Assembly: GCA_002383415.1 (NCBI GenBank)
Contig: DFYU01000098.1
Coordinates: 751 to 12,927 of the forward strand
Direction: 5' to 3'
Length of the DNA: 12,177 bases
DNA from: Geobacter sp. UBA4074
GTDB lineage: Bacteria; Desulfobacterota; Desulfuromonadia; Geobacterales; Pseudopelobacteraceae
The notes beneath the pieces are model-generated. The model searched no databases, had not been told where the DNA came from, and saw nothing but the letters and a program-made list of their open reading frames with translations. The translations under genes were made by a program, and so were the position numbers. Shown piece by piece: positions 6,641 through 12,177 of this stretch (positions are counted from its first letter, which is position 1; each line of letters starts with the position of its first letter).

Positions 6641-7669
6641 ATGTTGATCGTGATGAGCCACACCGCCAGCCAGGCTGATATCGATAAGGTGATTCAGAAC
6701 GTCAAACAGTTGGGTTTCAGCGCCGCGCCGATTCCCGGTGGTGAGCGGACCGCCATCGGTGTGCTGGGCAACAAGGGCTATGTGGACGATGCAACTATCC
6801 GCGACCTGCCCGGCGTACAGCAGACGATCCATGTTTCCAAACCGTACAAACTGGTCTCCCGCGACTTCCATCCCGAGGATACGATTGTTGATGTGGCCGG
6901 GGTCAAGATTGGCGAGGGTCAGCGGCCGGTGGTGGTGGCCGGTCCCTGCGCGGTGGAGAGCGAGGAGCAGATCCTTACAACCGCCCGTTTCGTCAAACAG
7001 GCCGGGGCCGATCTGCTGCGTGGCGGCGCCTTCAAGCCCCGCACCGGCCCCCACACCTTCCAGGGCCTGCGCGAAGAGGGGCTGAAGCTGCTGGCCAAGG
7101 CCCGCCAGGCCACCGGCCTGCCGATCGTGACCGAGGTAATGAGCCCGGATAACGTCGGCTTGGTGGCCGAGTATGCCGACCTGCTGCAGGTGGGAGCCCG
7201 CAACATGCAGAACTTTGATCTGCTGCGGGAGTTGGGCAAGATCCGCAAGCCGGTATTGTTGAAGCGAGGCATGAGCGCCACCATCGAGGAGTTTCTGGCC
7301 GCTGCCGAATACATTCTGGCCGAGGGAAATGAGCAGGTGATCCTCTGTGAACGGGGCATCCGCACCTTCGAGACCGCCACCCGTAACACCCTCGATCTGG
7401 CCATGGTGCCGCTGGTGAAAGAGCTGACCCACCTGCCGATCATGGTGGACCCCTCCCATGCCACCGGTAAGCGCAGTCTGGTGACCCCCATGTCCAAGGC
7501 AGCCCTGGTGGCCGGTGCCCACGGTGTGCTGGTTGAGGTGCACCCCGAGCCGGAAAAGGCCTTGTCAGACGGTCCCCAATCGCTGACCTTCCCCGGCTTT
7601 GAGGCGCTGATGGCCGATGTTCGCAGACTACAGAACTGCCTGCAGCAGTGCTCAACACAAAGCGCTTGA
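6641..7669 (+). CDS. aroF: 3-deoxy-7-phosphoheptulonate (DAHP) synthase, Thermotoga-like with N-terminal ferredoxin-like domain
   Basis: This enzyme condenses phosphoenolpyruvate with erythrose 4-phosphate, the first step of the shikimate pathway to aromatic amino acids. The 342-residue protein is of the short, KDO8P-synthase-like type. Residues 1 to about 70 form the ferredoxin-like regulatory domain (ADIDKVIQNVKQLG, ERTAIGVLG, VSKPYKLVSRDFHPEDT), which in Thermotoga maritima mediates Tyr/Phe feedback inhibition. The barrel shows GPCAVES (101-107), GGAFKPRTGPHTFQG (128-142), LLKRG (206-210), CERGIRTFE (236-244), VDPSHATG (269-276) and VEVHPEPEKALSDG (298-311). C103, H273, E299 and D310 match the four metal ligands of the Thermotoga enzyme at an offset of one. 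ATG 6641 follows AAGGAAGG closely; ATG 6653 would cut the first strand. Its substrate is made by transketolase two genes upstream. Confidence 0.95.
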   Translation: MLIVMSHTASQADIDKVIQNVKQLGFSAAPIPGGERTAIGVLGNKGYVDDATIRDLPGVQQTIHVSKPYKLVSRDFHPEDTIVDVAGVKIGEGQRPVVVAGPCAVESEEQILTTARFVKQAGADLLRGGAFKPRTGPHTFQGLREEGLKLLAKARQATGLPIVTEVMSPDNVGLVAEYADLLQVGARNMQNFDLLRELGKIRKPVLLKRGMSATIEEFLAAAEYILAEGNEQVILCERGIRTFETATRNTLDLAMVPLVKELTHLPIMVDPSHATGKRSLVTPMSKAALVAGAHGVLVEVHPEPEKALSDGPQSLTFPGFEALMADVRRLQNCLQQCSTQSA

Positions 7670-7694
7670 AAAAAAAAACGCCCGGGACTAGGAT
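7666..7694 (+). promoter_or_regulatory. Predicted sigma70 promoter of the 7701-7935 RNA
   Basis: A -35 box TTGAAA (7666-7671) and a -10 box TAGGAT (7689-7694) are separated by exactly 17 bases. The -35 overlaps the aroF stop codon (TGA 7667-7669), and a run of ten A residues (7669-7678) starts within it. Transcription would begin at about 7701. Seen in sequence, not tested. Confidence 0.6.
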
Positions 7695-7700
7695 GAATCC

Positions 7701-7935
7701 GTAACCGATGTGCTCTCTGCCCTGCCCGTGACGGCCTGTAGCGCCCGGGCGGAATACTTGTTGAAACGGGGATCGTTCCCTGCCGTGGTGTGCTGCCCTC
7801 TGTTCGTGGGAATTGCCTGAAGCGGTATATTGAGACCCATCTGTAGAGGAACTCGCCAGAGGACCTTTGGGGCCATAACGACAGGGCGGAGAGACTTTTG
7901 AGGGAAGGGGATGCGGACCAGGCATCCCTTTTTTT
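7701..7935 (+). ncRNA. Structured non-coding RNA, probable 6S RNA (ssrS)-like
   Basis: No credible protein is encoded here. The two ends pair in a long closing stem: 7713-7724 (CTCTCTGCCCTG) with 7882-7893 (CAGGGCGGAGAG), 12 pairs with one G-U. Inside it, 7727-7729 can pair with 7878-7880 and 7733-7737 with 7870-7874. A wide open middle follows, and an apical arm is closed by 7776-7780 with 7808-7812. A rod about 185 nt long, with an interrupted closing stem, a central bubble and a terminal hairpin, is the architecture of 6S RNA, which binds sigma70 RNA polymerase as a promoter mimic. It has its own predicted promoter and terminator. The RNase P consensus (GAGGAAAGTC, ACAGAA), SRP and tmRNA hallmarks are absent. 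I see shape rather than a clear 6S sequence signature. A cis-acting leader of the TonB-like gene is the main alternative. The mature RNA would span about 7705-7897, with the remainder a 3' trailer. Confidence 0.6.
7908..7935 (+). terminator. Intrinsic terminator of the 7701-7935 RNA
   Basis: A 7-bp perfect stem, GGGATGC (7908-7914) with GCATCCC (7922-7928), has a 7-base loop and is followed by seven T residues (7929-7935). It sits only 8 bases before the ribosome binding site of the next gene, so it either ends the RNA or acts as an attenuator for that gene. Confidence 0.8.
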
Positions 7936-7943
7936 ATAGTTTC

Positions 7944-7950
7944 AGGAGGG
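7944..7950 (+). promoter_or_regulatory. Strong ribosome binding site for a CTG-started TonB-like gene
   Basis: AGGAGGG is followed by a 7-base spacer and then CTG 7958. No ATG, GTG or TTG lies in frame at a usable distance, which points to CTG initiation. Confidence 0.7.
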
Positions 7951-7957
7951 TACCAAA

Positions 7958-8821
7958 CTGGCTAGACCGGTTTCGCCAGACCAGTATATCGAGAAGGGGT
8001 TTCTGTACCTGCTGGTACTCTCTCTGGTGCTGCACGTTGTCGGTTTTACGGTGGTGTACCTCTGGCCCAAACAGCAGCCGCAGTTCACAGAGCCGACCTT
8101 TATTGATCTGCAGGATATGCCTGAGTTGAAGACTATGCCGCGGGATGATCAGCAACAGGCCCGACCTTCAGACCAGCGCCGACGTGTTGCCAGAGAAACC
8201 GCACCCAAGGGTGATATGCGGATTACCCGACCGGTTCCGCAACGTAGTCAAACCGCTCCACCTGGCCCGCCAGGGCCGCCCAGCCGGTCCAGAACGCCAG
8301 CCACCAGGCCGGATACGACTGGCACCTCTGCCAGTGAGCTGCTCCGCCGCCAGCCTGCTCAAACCCAGACACCGACAGCCACGGGTGGCGCTTCTGCGCT
8401 GCCGACGCGTCTGATGCCCAGCGCCAGCCGGATGGCCAAGCTGGAGGAGAACTATCGGCGTCGCTACGCCGATGAGGTTGCCGAAGGCGACACCCACTTC
8501 CTCAACACCAACGATATTCAGTTCGGTTCATTTTTGAGACGTTTTGAAACCTCGGTCTACGGTGTCTGGCGCTATCCGCAGGAGGCTGCCCTGAAGGGGA
8601 TCGAAGGGGTCACGCCGGTTAGAATTACCTTTAACCGTAATGGCGAGATCGTCAATGTGAAGTTATTGGAGAGTTCGGGCAGCAAGCTGCTGGACGACGA
8701 GGTGCTGCGCACCCTGCGCCTGATTGGACCGATGGGTAGTCTGCCCAAAAACTATCCCAAGGATGAGTTCCACCTGATCGCCTTCTTCCAGTACGGCAAT
8801 GCGCGGAGCCGGCTGCGCTAA
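7958..8821 (+). CDS. TonB-like energy transducer, probable CTG start
   Basis: The 287-residue product has the three-part TonB layout. One N-terminal membrane helix spans about residues 15-36, within which S22 and H26 form the SXXXH pair used by TonB to couple to ExbB/ExbD. A long Pro/Arg/Gln/Thr-rich periplasmic spacer follows (about 40-165). The C-terminal TonB domain (about 195-282) contains VTPVRITFNRNGEIVNVKLLESSG and DDEVLRTLR. Such proteins energise outer-membrane transporters or other envelope processes with the proton motive force. The first conventional start, GTG 8027, would delete S22 and half the helix and has no ribosome binding site. CTG 7958 is ideally spaced after AGGAGGG and restores the whole helix, so I choose it. 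No exbB or exbD lies nearby, and whether it is a classical TonB or a specialised paralogue cannot be told. The intrinsic terminator just upstream implies readthrough or attenuation. Confidence 0.85.
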   Translation: MARPVSPDQYIEKGFLYLLVLSLVLHVVGFTVVYLWPKQQPQFTEPTFIDLQDMPELKTMPRDDQQQARPSDQRRRVARETAPKGDMRITRPVPQRSQTAPPGPPGPPSRSRTPATRPDTTGTSASELLRRQPAQTQTPTATGGASALPTRLMPSASRMAKLEENYRRRYADEVAEGDTHFLNTNDIQFGSFLRRFETSVYGVWRYPQEAALKGIEGVTPVRITFNRNGEIVNVKLLESSGSKLLDDEVLRTLRLIGPMGSLPKNYPKDEFHLIAFFQYGNARSRLR

Positions 8822-8846
8822 GTGCGGCGACGTCTTGTCGTGATGG

Positions 8847-9506
8847 TCAGTTGCTGGTGCTGCGGGAGCCGATCTCCAGCCGGAGCGGACGGCCCTGCTG
8901 GTCGCTGGTCAGATAGCTGAGCGGGTTGTCCTGCAGCAAACGGTAGGAAAGCCCCAGTGCCTCTGCAACCGTAACGACGGTCAACTCTGCCGAAGCACCC
9001 GCAGCCAGATTGATCAGCGTGACTCCATCCGCCTCCAGCAAGCGACCGAAGGTGTAAGCCTCGGCTGTTGGCAGGTCGCAGGCAAGAACCACCGTCGCGC
9101 CCTGATGACGACCCGCCGCGATTGCCGGCAGTGCAAGCCCCTGCAGAGCATCTTCAACAGGTATCGGTTTAGCCACCGCCTCCAGCAGCAGCCGTGCCCG
9201 TATGCAGGCCGTGGCGCCATCCAGCAGTACCAGCTGTTCAGCAGTCTGCTGTGGTACAGGTGCAGGTTGGGTGGCTCGTTGAGCCGTCTTGGCAGCTGGG
9301 CGCACCTTTTTGGCAGGTGCCTTGGCGGTGGGCTGCGGCTTGGTTGTCTGTGGAGTAGCGGCCCGCTTCGGCGGGGTAATCAGGGTTGGCGACGGTTTTT
9401 TAAGTTCCTTCAAATCAAGCTCAAAACCGGCCGGAGCAGAGAAGCTGGCGGGCGGAGCGGTCATCAAGGCAGCCAGGGCAAGCAGAACAGGTAGCTTCAT
9501 AGTCAT
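8847..9506 (-). CDS. Exported protein of unknown function with Pro/Ala/Lys-rich linker
   Basis: I do not recognise the family. The 219-residue protein begins with a signal peptide (basic start MTMK, hydrophobic LPVLLALAALM, likely cleavage after ASFSA near residue 24). Residues about 35-88 are a low-complexity Pro/Thr/Ala/Lys linker, as in envelope proteins that cross peptidoglycan. A compact C-terminal domain (about 90-219) has alternating strands and helices (VVLACDLP, GVTLINLAAGASAELTVVTVAEALGL) and ends in LRLEIGSRS. Two cysteines (about residues 101 and 143) could form a disulfide. ATG 9506 directly follows the recO TGA. GAGG at 9513-9516 (minus strand) lies 6 bases before it, so it is probably translated with recO. 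A second ATG, two codons on, is also possible. It converges on the TonB-like gene with only 25 bases between them. An envelope role is inference. Confidence 0.75.
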   Translation of the reverse strand: MTMKLPVLLALAALMTAPPASFSAPAGFELDLKELKKPSPTLITPPKRAATPQTTKPQPTAKAPAKKVRPAAKTAQRATQPAPVPQQTAEQLVLLDGATACIRARLLLEAVAKPIPVEDALQGLALPAIAAGRHQGATVVLACDLPTAEAYTFGRLLEADGVTLINLAAGASAELTVVTVAEALGLSYRLLQDNPLSYLTSDQQGRPLRLEIGSRSTSN

Positions 9507-10148
9507 TCACTTCCTCGGTTCGGTCAGATCCTGTAGAAAGGCAAGTGTGTTCAGCGGCCGTGTTGTGTGGCTGCTGATGGCCCTGTCCAGCAACCGGCCG
9601 GCTATCGTCAGCTCATCGTCGCCAAAGCTGACCAGGCCAAATTTACCAGTCCGCAGGCAGTTCTGCAAGGGGCGCAACGCATCGCTCTCCAGGGGCGGTC
9701 GGTAGCCCAGGATGTTCAGCAGGTTGATCTCAAAGAAGCGCCGGTCGGCTTCGCTGCTTGTTCCCCGATCCAGGTGTTCCAGCAGGGCGGTCAGCAGGCG
9801 GTACAGGCGGGGCAGGGGGTGACCTTCCGGGGTCAGCGCCTCCACCAGTTCACAGCCGTACAGGGCCAGCGACAGAGATTCCAGGTTACTGCGTAGGCCA
9901 GGGTGGCTTCTGGTTGCCTCCACCCGGTCCAGACGGCTCAGGCCATCCTGTTTGACCTGCAGTGTCAGCTCCAGCCGGTTGCCCGGCTCCAGGCTGCCGC
10001 CGAACCGTTTGCGGCTGGCCCGGGCCGCCTTGGCAAAGGCCTTGATCCTGCCCAGCTCAAGGCTGAACAGGCTCACAATCCGGTCGCTCTCGCCGTAATC
10101 CATGGTGGAGAGAATAATGGCCTGACACTGTTCACTTTTCATCGTCAT
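9507..10148 (-). CDS. recO: DNA repair protein RecO, short form without zinc-binding cysteines
   Basis: RecO anneals single strands and, with RecR, loads RecA onto SSB-coated gaps (RecFOR pathway). The N-terminal OB-fold region is typical: QAIILSTMDYGESDRIVSLFSLELGRIKAFAKAARASRKRFGGSLEPGNRLEL at about residues 9-61. It is followed by the RecO helical region (LALYGCELVEALTPEGHPLPRLYRLL). At 213 residues it is shorter than the usual 230-260. The C-terminal cysteine pairs that bind zinc in many homologues are absent; only one Cys remains there (QNC). Escherichia coli RecO also lacks a zinc site, so this need not mean loss of function. The start is at ATG 10148 or ATG 10142 (MTMK), neither with a strong ribosome binding site. 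It lies downstream of polA across a 134-base gap and ends directly against the exported-protein gene. Confidence 0.88.
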   Translation of the reverse strand: MTMKSEQCQAIILSTMDYGESDRIVSLFSLELGRIKAFAKAARASRKRFGGSLEPGNRLELTLQVKQDGLSRLDRVEATRSHPGLRSNLESLSLALYGCELVEALTPEGHPLPRLYRLLTALLEHLDRGTSSEADRRFFEINLLNILGYRPPLESDALRPLQNCLRTGKFGLVSFGDDELTIAGRLLDRAISSHTTRPLNTLAFLQDLTEPRK

Positions 10149-10170
10149 AACTCATACATTCCGGTTACAG

Positions 10171-10270
10171 ATCAAGGATGATCTCCAGGCGGCGAGGAGC
10201 AGGCGACGCAGGCGTACAAAGCAGTACGTTGAGGAGTCTGCGACGAAGCCAACGAAGCGAGCGCCTTGAT
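10171..10270. repeat. Intergenic palindromic repeat-like element between polA and recO
   Basis: A 100-base element is bounded by ATCAAGG (10171-10177) and its inverted copy CCTTGAT (10264-10270), with a central hairpin CGTAC-AAAGCA-GTACG (10213-10228, extendable by G-U pairs). The arms are only partly complementary. It lies in a non-coding gap, is G+C-rich, and resembles the dispersed intergenic palindromes I remember from Geobacter-type genomes; that memory is unverified. Only one copy is present in the window. Confidence 0.5.
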
Positions 10271-10282
10271 ATGGAAGCGGAA

Positions 10283-12177
10283 CTAGTGGGCTTCGCTCCA
10301 GTTTCTGCCGTAGTTTATGTCGACCTTTAACGGCACCTGCAAGCTGACCGCCTGCGACATCTCCCGCTCCACCAAGCCCCGCAACTGCTCCAGTTCCATT
10401 TCCGGCACCTCAAAGACCAGTTCGTCATGCACCTGCATGATCAAGCGGCTTTTAAGCCCTTCCGTCCGGATGGCACGATCCACCCCCAGCATGGCCTGTT
10501 TGATGATGTCGGCCGCCGAGCCCTGGATCGGGTAGTTGATGGCGTTGCGCTCCGCAAAGGAGCGCAGGTTACCGTTGCTGCTGTTTATGTCGCTGATCGG
10601 CAGCCGGCGGCCCAGGATGGTGGTGACGTAGCCCTTTTCCCGTGCGCCGCTGACGCAGCTGTCCAGGAAGGCGATGGCGCCGCTGTGGCGCTCCTTGTAG
10701 GCGCTGATGAACTTTTCGGCCACGTTGCGGGCCACCCCCAGCTGCTTGGCCAGCGAGAAGGCCCCCTGGCCGTAGATGATGCCGAAGTTGATGGTCTTGG
10801 CCTGGCGCCGCATCTCGGGGGTGACCAGCTCCGGGAACAGGCCGAACACCTCGCTGGCGGTGCGGGTGTGAATATCCTCGTCGTGCTTGAAGGCGTCGCA
10901 GAAGACCGCATCGTTCGAGAGGTGGGCCAGCACCCGCAGCTCGATCTGCGAGTAGTCGGCCGCCAGGATCAGGCAGCCCGACGGTGCGATGAACGCCTCG
11001 CGGATGCGGCGGCCTTCGTCGGTGCGGATCGGGATATTCTGCAGGTTGGGGTCCGATGACGAGAGCCGTCCGGTGGCGGTCACCGCCTGGTTGTAACTGG
11101 TATGCACCCGGCCGTTTGTATCGGTCAGCTTGGCCAGGGCGTCGGTATAGGTGGATTTCAGCTTGGCCAGGCCGCGATAGACCAGCAGCAGCCGGACAAT
11201 CTCATGCTCCTCGGCCAGGCCGGTCAACACCTCGTTGTCGGTGGAGCGGCCGGTCTTGCCCTTGGTCTTCTTGCCCGACTGCAGCCCCAGCCGGTCAAAC
11301 AGCACCTCTTCCAGCTGTTTGGGGGAGTTGAGGTTGAACGGGCCGCCGGCCAGCTCGACGATCTGCCTTTCCAGCTCCAACATCCGCTGGCCGAAGCCAT
11401 CACCAAGTTCGGCCAGATAGTTCAGATCCAGCAACACGCCATGCTGTTCCATGGCGGTCAATATCTCCATCAGCGGCATCTCCAGCTCGAACAGCAGCTT
11501 CTCCAGCCCCTGTTCCCGCACCATTGGCAACAATTTTTCATGCAAGAGCCAGGTGGCGTCGGCATCCTCGGCGGCGTAGCGGGTGGCCTTTTCAACCTCC
11601 ACCTCGCTGAAGCAGATCCGGTTCTTGCCGGAGCCGGTCACTTCATCGTAGGAGATCATCTTGTGATTGAGATGCTCCTGGGCCAGGGCATCCAGGCCGT
11701 GGCCACCCCGGGAGGGGTTCAGCAGATAGGAGCAGAGCATGGTGTCACACCAGGCCCCCTGCACCTCCAGCTCGGCCGTGGCCAGCACCTGCAGGTCAAA
11801 CTTCAGGTTCTGGCCCACCTTGCGGATGGCCGGGTTGCCGAAGGCCGGCCGCAGTCGGTCCAGCACCGCTGCGCGGGGCAGTTGGTCCGGCATACCCAGG
11901 TAGTGGTGGCCCAGCGGGATGTAGAACGCCTGATGAGCCTCCAGCGAGATTGATATCCCCACCAGTTCGGCCGTGCGGGGATCAAGGCCGGTGGTCTCGG
12001 TGTCAAAGGCAAAGGCGTTGGCCGCCTCCAGCCGTCGGGCCAGGGTCTCCAGGGCATCAGTCGTCAGCACGCAGTGGTACTGGTCGCTCTGCAGGGTGGG
12101 CTGGGCGGTCATCTCCTTGATCAGGGTGTGGAAACCATACAGCTTGAACAGTTCGTTCAGTTGCGGGGTATTGGGTT
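10283..12177 (-). CDS. polA: DNA polymerase I, N-terminal part beyond window edge
   Basis: DNA polymerase I fills gaps, removes primers and repairs DNA. The frame stays open upstream of ATG 12112 to the window edge, reading a linker-like NELFKLYGFHTLIKE, so that ATG is internal and the 5'-nuclease domain lies outside. The 3'-5' proofreading domain is intact: FDTETTGLDP (Exo I), VGQNLKFD (Exo II) and YAAEDAD (Exo III). The polymerase domain has TATGRLSSSDPNLQNIPIR, motif A DYSQIELRVLAHLS, motif B RRQAKTINFGIIYGQ and motif C QVHDELVFEV, and ends in NYGRNWSEAH. All catalytic aspartates are present. It reads toward recO and the exported protein on the same strand, 134 bases apart, with the palindromic element between. 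The long frames on the opposite strand are by-products of codon bias. Confidence 0.97.
   Translation of the reverse strand, partial: PNTPQLNELFKLYGFHTLIKEMTAQPTLQSDQYHCVLTTDALETLARRLEAANAFAFDTETTGLDPRTAELVGISISLEAHQAFYIPLGHHYLGMPDQLPRAAVLDRLRPAFGNPAIRKVGQNLKFDLQVLATAELEVQGAWCDTMLCSYLLNPSRGGHGLDALAQEHLNHKMISYDEVTGSGKNRICFSEVEVEKATRYAAEDADATWLLHEKLLPMVREQGLEKLLFELEMPLMEILTAMEQHGVLLDLNYLAELGDGFGQRMLELERQIVELAGGPFNLNSPKQLEEVLFDRLGLQSGKKTKGKTGRSTDNEVLTGLAEEHEIVRLLLVYRGLAKLKSTYTDALAKLTDTNGRVHTSYNQAVTATGRLSSSDPNLQNIPIRTDEGRRIREAFIAPSGCLILAADYSQIELRVLAHLSNDAVFCDAFKHDEDIHTRTASEVFGLFPELVTPEMRRQAKTINFGIIYGQGAFSLAKQLGVARNVAEKFISAYKERHSGAIAFLDSCVSGAREKGYVTTILGRRLPISDINSSNGNLRSFAERNAINYPIQGSAADIIKQAMLGVDRAIRTEGLKSRLIMQVHDELVFEVPEMELEQLRGLVEREMSQAVSLQVPLKVDINYGRNWSEAH

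Noticed and set aside
6332..7543. 403-residue open frame on the minus strand across the regulator and aroF
   Set aside because: It is antisense to two well-supported genes, low in complexity (Gly/His/Gln), and shows no recognisable fold.
7911..8129. 72-residue open frame starting in the terminator
   Set aside because: Its start lies inside the terminator hairpin, it overlaps the TonB-like gene in another frame, and its sequence is Trp/Arg/Cys-rich and unlike a real protein.
8027..8821. TonB-like gene starting at GTG 8027
   Set aside because: This start would begin inside the membrane helix, lose the Ser of the SXXXH pair, and has no ribosome binding site. CTG 7958 is better supported.
8822..8846. 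Possible bidirectional terminator between the convergent genes
   Set aside because: CGAC-GTCTT-GTCG forms only about 4-5 pairs and no T tract follows on either strand.
11102..11953. 283-residue + strand open frame inside polA
   Set aside because: It is antisense to the intact exonuclease and polymerase domains, and arises from codon bias.

Overview
The window looks like chromosome of a Geobacter-type member of the Desulfuromonadota (Geobacter, Trichlorobacter or Pelobacter propionicus group). This rests on the look of the core proteins, their high G+C, and the gene assortment. No 16S or other decisive marker is present, so the assignment is inference. Both window edges cut genes: a PIN-domain toxin on the left and DNA polymerase I on the right.

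Layout. (1) Positions 1-2904 are an accessory block on the + strand. It holds the end of a VapC-like PIN ribonuclease, an exported TPR protein whose DNA changes from G+C-rich to A+T-rich inside the gene, an unknown A+T-rich gene for a membrane-anchored coiled-coil protein, and a complete MntA/HepT (nucleotidyltransferase/HEPN) toxin-antitoxin pair. (2) Positions 2901-7669 are a tight + strand core operon: thiL (makes thiamine diphosphate), transketolase (uses it, and makes erythrose 4-phosphate), a Crp/Fnr-family regulator, and a Thermotoga-type DAHP synthase (uses erythrose 4-phosphate to start the shikimate pathway). The hepT stop overlaps the thiL start, so the toxin-antitoxin pair is physically tied to this operon. 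(3) Positions 7666-7935 hold no protein gene but carry what looks like an independent RNA gene: a sigma70-like promoter overlapping the aroF stop codon, a roughly 185-nt RNA closed by a 12-bp end-to-end stem, and an intrinsic terminator. 6S RNA is the best guess. (4) Positions 7958-8821 encode a TonB-like energy transducer that appears to start at CTG, behind a strong ribosome binding site just after that terminator. (5) Positions 8847-12177 are on the minus strand and are transcribed polA -> recO -> a small exported protein of unknown function. A 100-bp repeat-like palindromic element lies between polA and recO.

Working together: region 2 reads as a cofactor-to-aromatics supply line with its own regulator. 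Region 5 links DNA repair and replication genes to an unknown exported protein by a stop-start junction with no spacing. The least explained parts are the RNA at 7701-7935, the mixed-composition TPR gene with its downstream partner, and the palindromic element.
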